From positions 112,645 through 176,644 of the forward strand of contig NZ_JABBFZ010000016.1 of assembly GCF_012927125.1 (NCBI RefSeq): DNA of 64,000 bases, read 5' to 3'. A program made the translations under genes and the position numbers. A model generated the notes under the pieces. The model saw only the letters and a program-made list of their open reading frames with translations. It searched no databases and was not told the origin of the DNA. Source of the stretch: Paraburkholderia antibiotica (lineage in GTDB: Bacteria; Pseudomonadota; Gammaproteobacteria; Burkholderiales; Burkholderiaceae). Positions 45,349-55,077 of the stretch are shown in pieces (the stretch's first letter is position 1; each line of letters begins with the position of its first letter).

Positions 45349-45401
45349 ACGCACGGCAGGGCATGTCACGCTGCACGCCGCTGGGCGCGCAACATGGACA
45401 A

Positions 45402-45429
45402 AAAGGGAGGCGCGCGTAGCGCCTCCTTT
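45402..45429 (+). terminator. Terminator-like hairpin after dsbC
   Basis: GGAGGCGC-GCGTA-GCGCCTCC with AAA before and TTT after; the T-run is short, so efficiency may be modest. Confidence 0.6.
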
Positions 45430-45495
45430 CGCATCAAGCTCCGCATTTCTTCGCCTCACTCTCTGACCTCTCCCAATCACTCCCAATCGCCGCCG

Positions 45496-47286
45496 ATGAA
45501 GCCGATCCGCTACACCATCGTTCCGAGTCAACCCGCCGCCCACCTGTTCGAAGTCACCGTGACCGTGGCCGATCCCGATCCGGCCGGCCAGCGCTTCATG
45601 CTGCCGGTGTGGATTCCGGGCAGCTACATGGTGCGCGAGTTCGCACGCAACATCGTCACGCTGCGCGCGGTGAACGACGCGGGCCGCAAGGTGCGCGTCG
45701 AGAAGATCGACAAGTACACGTGGCAGGCCGCGCCGGTGAAAGGCGCGCTGACGCTGCGCTACGAGGTGTACGCGTGGGATCTGTCCGTACGCGCCGCGCA
45801 TCTGGACGACACGACCGGCTTTTTCAACGGCACCAGCGTGTTTCTTTCACCGCTCGGTCACGAAGAGGCGCCGTGCGTGGTGGACATCCAGAAACCGCAG
45901 GGCCCCGCGTATCGCAACTGGCGCGTGGCGACCGCGCTGCCGGAAGCTCGCGGCACGAAGCGCTACGGTTTCGGCGAGTACCGCGCACAGAACTATGACG
46001 AACTGATCGACCATCCTGTGACACTCGGCGAGTTCGCGCTGGCGACATTCAAGGCGCACGGCGTGCCGCACGATGTGGTGATCGGCGGACGCGTGATCGG
46101 GCTCGACATGGAGCGGTTGTGCCGCGACCTCAAGCGCATCTGCGAGGCGCAGATCGCGCTGTTCGAGCCGAAGTCGAAGAAGGCGCCGGTCGAGCGCTAC
46201 GTGTTCATGACGCAGGCCGTCACCGATGGCTATGGCGGGCTCGAGCATCGCGCGTCGACCGCGCTGATCTGCAACCGCACTGATCTGCCGGTGCTGGGCC
46301 GCGACGCGATGAGCGATGGCTATCGGACCTATCTCGGCCTGTGCAGCCACGAATACTTCCACACGTGGAACGTGAAGCGCATCAAGCCGGCCGCGTTCGC
46401 GCCGTACGACCTGAGCGTCGAGAACTACACGTCGCTGTTGTGGCTGTTCGAGGGCTTCACGTCGTATTACGACGATCTGATCCTCGTGCGCAGCGGCGTG
46501 ATCTCGCCGGACGACTATTTCGGTCTGCTCGGCAAGGTGGTCGGCGGCGTGCAGCGCGGCAGCGGGCGGCTCAAGCAGAGCGTCGCCGAAAGCTCGTTCG
46601 ATTCATGGGTCAAGTATTACCGGCAGGACGAGAACGCGCCGAACGCGATCGTCAGCTATTACACGAAGGGCTCGCTGCTCGCGCTCGCATTCGATCTGAC
46701 GATTCGCGCGCAGACCGGTAACCGCAAATCGCTCGACGATGTGATGCGTCTGCTGTGGCAGCGTTTCGGCCGCGATTTTTACCGTGGCAAGCCGGTCGGC
46801 GTCGAGGAAAGCGAGATCGAGGCGCTGTTCGCCGAAGCGACCGGCGCGCAACTGGCCCACCTGTTCGCCGAGGGCGTGCGCGGTACCCGCGATCTGCCGC
46901 TCGCCGAGCTGCTCGTGCCGTTCGGCATGACGCTCGCGCCGGACGTCGACAAGAGCGGCAAGCCGTCGCTCGGCGTGCGGTTGCGCGGCGGCGCGGATTG
47001 CGCGCTGGCGGCGGTGCACGAGGGCAGCGCCGCGCAGAAGGCGGGTTTCTCGGCCGGCGACTTGCTGATCGCGCTCGACGGCCTGCGCGTGACCGGCGGC
47101 AATCTCGATGCGCTGCTGAGCCGCTATCAGCCGGGCGCGAAAGTCGAGGTGCACGCGTTCCGCCGCGACGAGCTGCGCATCGCCCAGCTGAAGCTCGACG
47201 GCCCCGAGGTGGCACGCTACAAACTGGCGATCGGCGATAACCGTCCGGCCAGCCGCAAGGCCCGCGAGCGCTGGCTGGCGAGCTGA
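45496..47286 (+). CDS. M61 family metallopeptidase with PDZ domain
   Basis: A 596-residue glycyl-aminopeptidase-like protein. The zinc site HEYFHTWNVKRIKP places H285, E286 and H289, with the third ligand E319 in LFEGFTSYYDD, as in M61 (thermolysin-like clan). A beta-rich N-terminal domain precedes it and a PDZ domain occupies about residues 490-575 (SLGVRLRGG..., AGFSAGDLLIALDGLRV). No signal peptide is visible, so it seems cytoplasmic. ATG at 45496 matches the family start PIRYTIVP. Physiological peptide substrates unknown. Confidence 0.92.
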   Translation: MKPIRYTIVPSQPAAHLFEVTVTVADPDPAGQRFMLPVWIPGSYMVREFARNIVTLRAVNDAGRKVRVEKIDKYTWQAAPVKGALTLRYEVYAWDLSVRAAHLDDTTGFFNGTSVFLSPLGHEEAPCVVDIQKPQGPAYRNWRVATALPEARGTKRYGFGEYRAQNYDELIDHPVTLGEFALATFKAHGVPHDVVIGGRVIGLDMERLCRDLKRICEAQIALFEPKSKKAPVERYVFMTQAVTDGYGGLEHRASTALICNRTDLPVLGRDAMSDGYRTYLGLCSHEYFHTWNVKRIKPAAFAPYDLSVENYTSLLWLFEGFTSYYDDLILVRSGVISPDDYFGLLGKVVGGVQRGSGRLKQSVAESSFDSWVKYYRQDENAPNAIVSYYTKGSLLALAFDLTIRAQTGNRKSLDDVMRLLWQRFGRDFYRGKPVGVEESEIEALFAEATGAQLAHLFAEGVRGTRDLPLAELLVPFGMTLAPDVDKSGKPSLGVRLRGGADCALAAVHEGSAAQKAGFSAGDLLIALDGLRVTGGNLDALLSRYQPGAKVEVHAFRRDELRIAQLKLDGPEVARYKLAIGDNRPASRKARERWLAS

Positions 47287-47525
47287 TTGATTTGGGCTGA
47301 CTGAGGGGCTGCTTGACGGACTGATTGACGGACGGCGCGGCCCGCGCGGCCCGTGTGACGGGGCGCCGATCGTCGTCCCTGTCGTTACCAATCGACGGGC
47401 GAGGGCGGCGGATTGTTCTACCTATGCAACAATCCGTCGCCGCCGGATGGCTTTTTCGGCGGCCGGTAAAAAAACACAATGGCTCCACTCGCGCAACACT
47501 GCGCGCCCCCTACTGGAGTCAAACC

Positions 47526-48122
47526 ATGACCACGATCCTGCAAATCAACTCGGCAGCCCGCTCGCAAGGCGCGAACTCGACGCTGCTCGTGAACGAGCTG
47601 ACCGCGAAGCTGCAACAGTCGAACCCGGGCGCGCAAGTCGTCGTCCGTAACCTGCAAGCGGAGCCGCTGCCGCACCTCGACGACGCCGTGCTCGGCGCGT
47701 TCTTCACGCCGGCCGAGCAGCGCACGCCGGAACAGGCCGCGATCGCCGCGCGCAGCGAAGCGCTGATCGCCGAACTGCAAGCCGCCGACATCATCGTGAT
47801 CGGCGCACCGATGTACAACTTCGGCATCTCGTCGCAACTGAAGACGTACTTTGACTTCATCGCGCGCGCGGGCATCACGTTCCGCTACACCGCGAACGGT
47901 CCGGAAGGCCTCGTCACGGGCAAGAAGGTCTACGTCGTGTCGGCTCGCGGCGGCAAGTATCTCGGTACCCCGAACGACAGCCAGACGCCGTACCTGAAGA
48001 GCTTCCTCGGCTTCCTCGGCATGACCGACGTGAACTTCATCTACGCCGAAGGCCTGAACATGGGCCCGGACGCGGCGACGGCCGCGCTGAGCGCAGCGCG
48101 CGAAGCGATCGCCGCGGTTTAA
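47526..48122 (+). CDS. azoR: FMN-dependent NADH-azoreductase
   Basis: A 198-residue flavodoxin-fold quinone/azo reductase. The FMN phosphate loop is INSAARSQGANS, near residue 7, with APMYNFGISSQLKTYFD and the VSARGGKY loop completing the flavin site. AzoR enzymes probably protect against quinones and thiol stress; azo-dye reduction is incidental. GGAGT precedes the ATG at 47526. The preceding 240 bases hold its promoter. A strong terminator shared with convergent ung follows. Confidence 0.94.
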   Translation: MTTILQINSAARSQGANSTLLVNELTAKLQQSNPGAQVVVRNLQAEPLPHLDDAVLGAFFTPAEQRTPEQAAIAARSEALIAELQAADIIVIGAPMYNFGISSQLKTYFDFIARAGITFRYTANGPEGLVTGKKVYVVSARGGKYLGTPNDSQTPYLKSFLGFLGMTDVNFIYAEGLNMGPDAATAALSAAREAIAAV

Positions 48123-48187
48123 GCCGCGCGAGTCGAATCGCTGCACAGTGCGTGTGCCGCTTCGATGCGGCGCCGCGCGGTGAAATG

Positions 48188-48233
48188 AAAAACGCCATGG
48201 ATGGTGCACCCATCCGTGGCGTTTTCGTTTTTT
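48188..48233. terminator. Terminator between azoR and ung
   Basis: AAAACGCCA-GGATG...CATCC-TGGCGTTTT with T-rich tail (TTTTCGTTTTTT) on the plus strand and A-run on the other, suited to both convergent genes. Confidence 0.85.
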
Positions 48234-48278
48234 ATCGCGGCCTGGATTGACCGCTCAGGCAAGCGCGCTGGCAAGCAC

Positions 48279-49127
48279 TTAGGCCAGCATTTGCGCTTCG
48301 TCCGGCAGACGCCAGTCGATCGGCTCGTGGCCGTGCTGCATCAGATACTCGTTGGCCTTCGCAAAATGCCCGCAGCCGAGAAAGCCACGATGCGCGGATA
48401 GCGGTGACGGATGCGGCGCTTCCAGCACGTAATGCGACTTGCCGCCGAGCAGCGCGCGCTTGGCCTGCGCGTGCGCGCCCCACAGCATGAACACGAGGCC
48501 GTCGTGGCGCGTCGCGAGTTCGTGGATCAGCGTGTCCGTGCATTTCTCCCAGCCGCGCTTCGCGTGGCTCGCGGCGCTGTCACGCTCGACGGTCAGCACC
48601 GTGTTCAAAAGCAGCACGCCCTGTTTGGCCCAACTGTCGAGACAGCCGTGCGGCGGCGCTTCATAGCCGAGGCTCGCGGCGATTTCCTTGAAGATGTTGC
48701 GCAGCGACGGCGGCGGGCGCACGTGCGGCGCGACCGAAAACGCGAGGCCGTGTGCCTGCGGCGTGCCGCGATCTTCGCCGTGGTACGGGTCCTGGCCGAG
48801 GATCACGACTTTGACTTCGTCGGGGCTCGTCAGGCGCAGCGCGCGGAACACGTCGGCTGGGTAGATGGTTTTGCCGGCCGCGCGCTCACCGTCGACGAAG
48901 CGGCACAGCGGCGCATAAGCGTCGCTGTCGATGAACGGTTTCAGGTGCGCACGCCATGCCGCGGGGAGGGCCGCGAATTGGGCTTCGAGCGTGGGAGGGG
49001 CGTCGGCGTTTGCCGGCTGCTTGGGCGCGGTGGTCGTGGCGCTGGCGGCGTCGGTGGAGACGGGCGCGATATCGTCGAACAACGATGCCTGCGACGACTT
49101 GGAGCGGGTACGGGATGCGGAGGTCAT
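48279..49127 (-). CDS. ung: Uracil-DNA glycosylase, family 1
   Basis: Removes uracil from DNA to start base-excision repair. The water-activating loop GQDPYHG is at residues 111-117 (D113, H116) and the DNA-intercalation loop APHPSPLSAHRGF lies near the C-terminus. At 282 residues it exceeds the usual 220-235: the first 50 or so residues are Ser/Thr/Ala/Pro-rich, likely disordered, but include SSQASLFDD, similar to a clamp- or SSB-binding tail (inference). Start at 49127 rather than 49148. Confidence 0.95.
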   Translation of the reverse strand: MTSASRTRSKSSQASLFDDIAPVSTDAASATTTAPKQPANADAPPTLEAQFAALPAAWRAHLKPFIDSDAYAPLCRFVDGERAAGKTIYPADVFRALRLTSPDEVKVVILGQDPYHGEDRGTPQAHGLAFSVAPHVRPPPSLRNIFKEIAASLGYEAPPHGCLDSWAKQGVLLLNTVLTVERDSAASHAKRGWEKCTDTLIHELATRHDGLVFMLWGAHAQAKRALLGGKSHYVLEAPHPSPLSAHRGFLGCGHFAKANEYLMQHGHEPIDWRLPDEAQMLA

Positions 49128-49320
49128 GGCGGGGAAGTGTCGCAGCAAACGCGGCCAGGCTCAAGTTCGCGGGCCGTCATCAACGCGCCGAGCGACTCTA
49201 GTTTGGTGAGCGTCAAGGGCCACGCGCCAAGGGACGCTTGCCAGGGCATCCGGCTTCCTGCCGCGCAAAGCGGTGCTGGAAGCGCCCGCCAAGGCTGAAG
49301 CCCGACCCAGCCAGTGTCAA

Positions 49321-49950
49321 CTACGCTCGCGCCCGCAACTGATACCCGCGCTGCGCCTTGCTGACGTTGTCCGGTGCGAGGCCGGCAATCTGTTTGCCGA
49401 GTTCTGCGGCGAGCGTGTGAAGCGCCGCTTCGTCGCCGGACTTCAGTTCGAGTTCGATCTCGGAGATCGGCGCGCGGCGCGTCTCGCCATCCACGTTCGC
49501 GAACACGTCGCCCTGATCGATCGCGGCTTCGATCTGCGCGCCGTCCACGTCGAGCTGCCATAGCGTGCGCGTGAAATTGGTGCGGAACAGCTCGATCAGC
49601 GACGGCGCCGCCTGCTTCAGCGCCTGCGCGGCAGCCGGCTCGTCGCACGCGTTCAGCAGCGCGTCGATTTCGAGCTTCGCGCCCGCCACCGGCAATTCCC
49701 ATTCGTGCCGGCTATGCAAACCGTTCGTCGCCTGACCGACGGTCTTGAAGGTCTGCAGCCAACCGTGCGGCGTTTGCCGCAAACGCAAGGCGCTCTTCGA
49801 CGACGCCAGCGTCAACTGCGGCGTATCGAAGTAAATATTGACGAGCTCGATGGCCTCACCGTCCTTGCCCGCGCGCGCGATGAACCACTGCGTCGCCGAG
49901 CGCACCTGCGCGGCCGGCAGCGCCAGCTTGATTTCGCGTTCCATGCCCAT
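49321..49950 (-). CDS. CYTH domain protein (inorganic triphosphatase type)
   Basis: A 209-residue triphosphate tunnel metalloenzyme. The signature ExExK is EREIKL at residues 4-9. Charged strands NIYFDTP, LRLRQT and EIELELKSG line the tunnel. It lacks the C-terminal CHAD domain of YgiF, so only the catalytic half is present. Likely hydrolyses tripolyphosphate or a nucleoside triphosphate; substrate unproven. 41 bases downstream of trpC, hence possibly at the end of the trp transcript. Confidence 0.88.
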   Translation of the reverse strand: MGMEREIKLALPAAQVRSATQWFIARAGKDGEAIELVNIYFDTPQLTLASSKSALRLRQTPHGWLQTFKTVGQATNGLHSRHEWELPVAGAKLEIDALLNACDEPAAAQALKQAAPSLIELFRTNFTRTLWQLDVDGAQIEAAIDQGDVFANVDGETRRAPISEIELELKSGDEAALHTLAAELGKQIAGLAPDNVSKAQRGYQLRARA

Positions 49951-49991
49951 GATGTAATTCCTTGCTCCTGCCTGACGACGAAACGTCAGGC

Positions 49992-50777
49992 TCAGAAAAA
50001 CATCCGCGCAAGTTCCACGCCCGGCTCTTCAGCGCGCATGAACGCCTCGCCGACGAGGAACGTATGCACGTCGCGCGCGCGCATCTTCTCGACGTCTTCG
50101 CGCGACAGGATGCCCGATTCGGTCACGACGATGCGGTCGTCCGGAATCGCGTCGAGCATGCCGAGGGTGGTGTCGAGCGAGGTTTCGAAGGTGCGCAGAT
50201 TGCGGTTGTTGATGCCGATCAGCGGCGTCTTCAGTGTCAGCGCTTCCTTGAGCTCATCACTGTCGTGCACTTCGACGAGCACCGCGAGACCGAGCGAATG
50301 CGCGAGCGCTTCGAGGTCCTGCATCTCGGCGGTCTCCAGCGCGGCGGCGATCAGCAGGATCGCGTCGGCGCCCATCGCGCGTGCTTCGACGACCTGATAC
50401 GGATCGACGATGAAGTCCTTGCGGATCACCGGCAACTGGCACGCCGCGCGCGCCTCCTGCAGATACGCGACGCTGCCCTGGAAGAACTGCACGTCGGTCA
50501 GCACGGACAGACACGCGGCGCCGTGCTTCTCGTACGAACGCGCGATCTCGGCCGGCACGAAGTTCTCGCGCAGCACGCCCTTCGACGGGCTCGCCTTCTT
50601 CACTTCGGAGATCACCGCGGCCAGTCCGGCCGCGTGCTTCGCGCGCAACGCGCCGACGAAGTCGCGCAGATCGCGCGACGACGCTTCGAGCCGCAATTCT
50701 TCGAGCGGCGCGCTCTGTTCGGCCGCTCGAATCTCTTCGCGTTTGACCGCGATGATGCGGTCGAGAATATCGCTCAT
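49992..50777 (-). CDS. trpC: Indole-3-glycerol-phosphate synthase
   Basis: A 261-residue TIM-barrel enzyme closing the indole ring in tryptophan synthesis. VISEVKKASPSKGVL holds the catalytic Lys and phosphate loop; IRKDFIVDPYQV and VTESGI complete the active site. Monofunctional: no TrpF domain is fused. It follows trpD by 18 bases in the trpEGDC run. Confidence 0.96.
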   Translation of the reverse strand: MSDILDRIIAVKREEIRAAEQSAPLEELRLEASSRDLRDFVGALRAKHAAGLAAVISEVKKASPSKGVLRENFVPAEIARSYEKHGAACLSVLTDVQFFQGSVAYLQEARAACQLPVIRKDFIVDPYQVVEARAMGADAILLIAAALETAEMQDLEALAHSLGLAVLVEVHDSDELKEALTLKTPLIGINNRNLRTFETSLDTTLGMLDAIPDDRIVVTESGILSREDVEKMRARDVHTFLVGEAFMRAEEPGVELARMFF

Positions 50778-50795
50778 AAATGTCTCGTTACGTGA

Positions 50796-51827
50796 TTACT
50801 GCTTGAATTGCTGGGTGAAGCGCACCAGTTCGTCGACCTTCGCGCGCGCCTTGCCGCTCGCGATCGCTTCGCGCGCGAGCACGATGCCGTCGGCGATCGA
50901 GTCCGCCACGTTCGCCGAATAGAGCGCGGTGCCCGCGTTCAGCTTGACGATTTCGCGCGCGACGCCCGGCTTGTTGTCGAGCGCGTCGAGCAGCATCGTC
51001 TTCGATTCGTCCGCGTTGGCCACTTTCAGCGTGCGGTTCGACACCATCTGCATGCCGAAGTCTTCCGGATGGATCTCGTACTCGCGGATCTCGCCGTCGC
51101 GCAACTCGCCGACCAGCGTGGCGCCGCCGAGCGACACTTCGTCCATGCCGTCCATCCCGTACACCACCAGCACGTGTTTCGCGCCGAGGCGCTGCATCAC
51201 GCGCACCTGAATCCCGACGAGGTCCGCATGGAACACGCCCATCAGCTGGTTCGGCGCGCCGGCCGGATTGGTGAGCGGCCCAAGGATGTTGAAGATCGTG
51301 CGCACGCCGAGTTCGCGGCGCACCGGCGCGACGTTTTTCATCGCCGGATGATGGTTCGGCGCGAACATGAAGCCCATGCCGGTTTCCGCGATCGACGCCG
51401 TGACCTGTTCCGGTTGCAGATCGATGTTGACGCCGAGCGCTTCGAGCACGTCCGCGCTGCCCGACTTGCTCGACACGCCGCGATTGCCGTGCTTCGCGAC
51501 CTTCGCGCCGGCCGCGGCCGACACGAACATCGTCGCGGTGGAAATGTTGAAGGTGTGCGCGCCGTCGCCGCCGGTGCCGACGATATCGACGAAGTTCGAG
51601 TTGTCCTGCACGTGCACATGCCGGGCAAATTCACGCATCACCGTGGCGGCCGCGGTGATTTCGCCGATGGTCTCTTTTTTGACGCGCAGGCCGGTGAGGA
51701 TCGCCGCCGACATCACGGGCGACAGCTCGCCGCGCATGATGAGGCGCATCAGGTGCAGCATTTCGTCGTGGAAAATCTCGCGGTGCTCGATGGTCCGCTG
51801 CAAGGCGTCCTGGGGCGTAATGGACAT
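50796..51827 (-). CDS. trpD: Anthranilate phosphoribosyltransferase
   Basis: A 343-residue enzyme transferring the phosphoribosyl group of PRPP to anthranilate. GTGGDGAHTFNIST is the PRPP/metal loop, KHGNRGVSSKSGSAD the anthranilate channel, and the SDE-type metal residues lie near MDGMDEVSL. Not fused to TrpG. It lies 20 bases after trpG. Confidence 0.96.
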   Translation of the reverse strand: MSITPQDALQRTIEHREIFHDEMLHLMRLIMRGELSPVMSAAILTGLRVKKETIGEITAAATVMREFARHVHVQDNSNFVDIVGTGGDGAHTFNISTATMFVSAAAGAKVAKHGNRGVSSKSGSADVLEALGVNIDLQPEQVTASIAETGMGFMFAPNHHPAMKNVAPVRRELGVRTIFNILGPLTNPAGAPNQLMGVFHADLVGIQVRVMQRLGAKHVLVVYGMDGMDEVSLGGATLVGELRDGEIREYEIHPEDFGMQMVSNRTLKVANADESKTMLLDALDNKPGVAREIVKLNAGTALYSANVADSIADGIVLAREAIASGKARAKVDELVRFTQQFKQ

Positions 51828-51847
51828 GATTTTCGTCTCTCTTCTTA

Positions 51848-52438
<591 letters not shown>

Positions 52439-52451
52439 GGTGGGTCTCCGG

Positions 52452-53945
52452 TCAGAAGTCGCTATCGAGGCCGTCTTGAACCTGTTCGGCCGCGCGCATT
52501 ACCGCGCGCGCCTTGTTCTCGGTCTCCTGCCATTCGGATTCCGGCACCGAATCGGCGACCACGCCCGCGGCCGCCTGCACATACAGATTGCCGTTCGCGA
52601 TCACGCCGGTGCGGATCGTGATGGCCAGATCCATCTCGCCGGTGAACGACAGGTAGCCGACCGCTCCGCCATACAGGCCGCGCTTGACGGGTTCGAGCTC
52701 GTCGATCAGTTCCATCGCGCGGACCTTCGGCGCGCCCGACAGCGTGCCGGCCGGGAAGGTCGCGCGCAGCACGTCGAAATTGGTCATCTCGGGCTTCAGC
52801 TTGCCTTCGACCGAGCTGACGATGTGCTGCACGTGCGAGTACTTTTCGATCACCATCTTGTCGGTCACGACGACCGAGCCGATCTGCGCGATGCGGCCGA
52901 CGTCGTTGCGCGCGAGGTCGATCAGCATCACGTGCTCGGCGATTTCCTTCGGGTCGTTCAGCAGCTCGGTGGCGAGCGCGGCGTCGCGCTCGGGCGTGTT
53001 GCCGCGCGGACGCGTGCCGGCGAGCGGACGGATCGTGACGATGCGGTCCTCGCCGCGCTTTTCCTGGCGCACCAGAATTTCCGGCGACGCGCCGACCACG
53101 TGGAAGTCGCCGAAGTTGTAGTAATACATGTACGGCGACGGATTCAGCGAGCGCAGCGCGCGATACAGCGACAGCGGATTGTCGCGGTACGGCTTGGTCA
53201 GGCGTTGGCCGACCTGCACCTGCATCAGTTCGCCGGCGGCGATGTATTCCTTCGCCTTGCGCACGGCGGCCAGGTAATCGTCTTTCGCGAATTCGCGGTA
53301 GATCTCGGTGCGCACGCTGGACGAGATGACCGGCGGCTCCACCGTCACGCGCAGCCGCTGACGCAATTCGCGCAGACGGTGCTTCGCTTTCGTGTAGGCC
53401 TCGGCCTGGGTCGGGTCCGCGTAGACCACCAGATAGAGCTTGCCCGCGAGGTTGTCGATCACGGCGACTTCCTCGGTCAGCAGCAGTTGGATGTCCGGGA
53501 GGTTCAGATCGTTTTTCGGCGCGCTGTGCGCGAGCTTCTTCTCGATGTAGCGCACCGCGTCATAGCCGAAGTAGCCGGCGAGACCGCCGGTGAAGCGCGG
53601 CAGCCCCGGGCGTTGCGCGATCTTGAAGCGTGCCTGGAACTGCTGGATGAACGCGAGCGGATCGCCTTCGTGCGTTTCGACGACCTTGCCGTCGCGCACC
53701 ACTTCCGACACGCCGTTGCGCGTGCGCAGCACGGTGCGCGCTGGCAGGCCGATGAACGAATAGCGCCCGAACCGTTCGCCGCCCACCACCGATTCGAGCA
53801 GGAACGAGTTCGCGCCGTTGCGCTCGGTTTGCGCGAGCTTCAGGTACAGCGACAGCGGCGTTTCGAGGTCGGCGAGTGCTTCGGCGATCAGCGGGATGCG
53901 ATTGAAACCCTCGTTGGCGAGGGACTGGAATTCGAGTTCGGTCAT
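52452..53945 (-). CDS. trpE: Anthranilate synthase component I
   Basis: A 497-residue chorismate-using subunit, first step of tryptophan synthesis. The LLES tryptophan-feedback motif is at residues 49-52; the catalytic core has DLARNDVGRI, GTLSGAPKVRAMELI and TIRTGVI near the C-terminus. ATG at 53945 begins MTELEFQSL; the frame upstream is unconserved. It is followed at once by trpG. Feedback inhibition is likely; I found no attenuator leader peptide with paired Trp codons in front. Confidence 0.97.
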   Translation of the reverse strand: MTELEFQSLANEGFNRIPLIAEALADLETPLSLYLKLAQTERNGANSFLLESVVGGERFGRYSFIGLPARTVLRTRNGVSEVVRDGKVVETHEGDPLAFIQQFQARFKIAQRPGLPRFTGGLAGYFGYDAVRYIEKKLAHSAPKNDLNLPDIQLLLTEEVAVIDNLAGKLYLVVYADPTQAEAYTKAKHRLRELRQRLRVTVEPPVISSSVRTEIYREFAKDDYLAAVRKAKEYIAAGELMQVQVGQRLTKPYRDNPLSLYRALRSLNPSPYMYYYNFGDFHVVGASPEILVRQEKRGEDRIVTIRPLAGTRPRGNTPERDAALATELLNDPKEIAEHVMLIDLARNDVGRIAQIGSVVVTDKMVIEKYSHVQHIVSSVEGKLKPEMTNFDVLRATFPAGTLSGAPKVRAMELIDELEPVKRGLYGGAVGYLSFTGEMDLAITIRTGVIANGNLYVQAAAGVVADSVPESEWQETENKARAVMRAAEQVQDGLDSDF

Positions 53946-54319
53946 GTTCCGATCCTGTACGGTGGTCCGGCGGCAGCGGTCGTCGGACAAAGCGGGGCTA
54001 GGCGCCTCCGGTCAGGGCGTGGGTCGACGTTCTCGACACGATGATACTGACCGGCGCGAGTCTCCCATCGACGCGTGCAAGCGGTGCGAGTGCGCAGCGG
54101 TACTTTGCGGGTACGCGCAGGCGAATCGGCCGATGCCGCAGCGAAAAATCAGACGATGGAAAAAGCGCGTGAGCGCAGCGAAGCAAAAAACGGTTGCCGA
54201 AGACAGGCTTCAGCGTACCTCAGGCGAGGTTAGCGCGACCAGCGACGCCAGGGCCAAGCTCCCCGGTCGATGCTAATCAGACTCCGTTTTTTGTTCAGAA
54301 ACATGAGGATGAAGGACTG
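53946..54319. other. gph-trpE intergenic region
   Basis: About 370 bases on the path from gph to trpE. A terminator-like hairpin lies at 54185-54214. No tandem Trp codons preceded by an ATG were found on the minus strand, so classical attenuation is not evident. Confidence 0.5.
54185..54214 (-). terminator. Terminator-like hairpin between gph and trpE
   Basis: Minus-strand stem GCTGAAG/CTTCGGC (one G-T wobble) with a 5-base loop, followed after 5 bases by TTTTTT. It could end the rpe-gph message or limit read-through into trpE. Confidence 0.5.
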
Positions 54320-55036
54320 TTAAGTCGTGGATTGGTGCGCTGCGATCGCCTTGGCGGCGTCGAGCAGCGAGGCAACTATACCATCGGATTTTATTGTTTG
54401 TATAGCTTGGCCATGGTTGTAGCCGTAGGGCACGGTCAGCGTCGCCATGCCGGCCGCGCGGCCCGCCAGCGCATCGTTTTCCGAGTCGCCGATCGCGACC
54501 GTGGCGCGCGGTTCGACGCCCAGTTGCGCGGCGGCGGTGAGCATCGGCAGTGGGTCGGGCTTCTTTTTCGCGAGGCTGTCGCCGCCGATCACGACGCTGA
54601 AATACGGCGCGAGTCCGTACTGTTGCAGCAGCTCGACTGCGAAGCGGTGCGGCTTGTTGGTCACGCACGCGAGCTTCACGCCGGCGTCGCGCAGTGCGCG
54701 CAGACCGGCTTCAACGTCCGGATAAAGGCGGGTATGCAGGCCGTTGATCTTCGCGTATTCGGCCTGGTAGATCGCCAGCGCTTCGTCGAAGCGCTCCTGC
54801 GCATGTTCGGTCTCGAAGCGCGGCGCGAGCACGCTGCGGATCAGATGCTCCGAACCCTTGCCGACATAGCCGACCACTTCCTCGCGCGTGGTTTCTTCCG
54901 CGTCGAGTTGCGCGAGCATGCCGTTCAGGCCGGCGGTGAAATCGTCGGCGGTATCGATCATCGTGCCGTCCAGGTCGATGATCGCGGCTTCGAGGCGTGG
55001 GCCGGTGAAGGTTGGGGCGGGGTACGGAGCGGTCAT
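54320..55036 (-). CDS. gph: Phosphoglycolate phosphatase
   Basis: A 238-residue HAD phosphatase of the CbbZ/Gph type, removing 2-phosphoglycolate. Motif 1 is IIDLDGTMIDT (D21, D23), motif 2 VTNKP, motif 3 KKPDPLPM and motif 4 GDSENDALAGRAAGM. A helical cap sits between motifs 1 and 2. Placed 41 bases after rpe, a long-conserved pair. Confidence 0.94.
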   Translation of the reverse strand: MTAPYPAPTFTGPRLEAAIIDLDGTMIDTADDFTAGLNGMLAQLDAEETTREEVVGYVGKGSEHLIRSVLAPRFETEHAQERFDEALAIYQAEYAKINGLHTRLYPDVEAGLRALRDAGVKLACVTNKPHRFAVELLQQYGLAPYFSVVIGGDSLAKKKPDPLPMLTAAAQLGVEPRATVAIGDSENDALAGRAAGMATLTVPYGYNHGQAIQTIKSDGIVASLLDAAKAIAAHQSTT

Positions 55037-55077
55037 GAGGCGCGGGCTCGGATGCGGAGTTTTAGTGCTGAATGGTG

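Noticed and set aside
42646..45801. A 1051-codon open frame on the minus strand opposite the hydroxylase and dsbC genes
   Set aside because: Composition is Arg/Ala/His-rich with no domain. It mirrors three well-recognised plus-strand genes and arises from their high third-position GC.
53946..54319. A trp attenuator with leader peptide
   Set aside because: No short frame with adjacent Trp codons was found on the minus strand.
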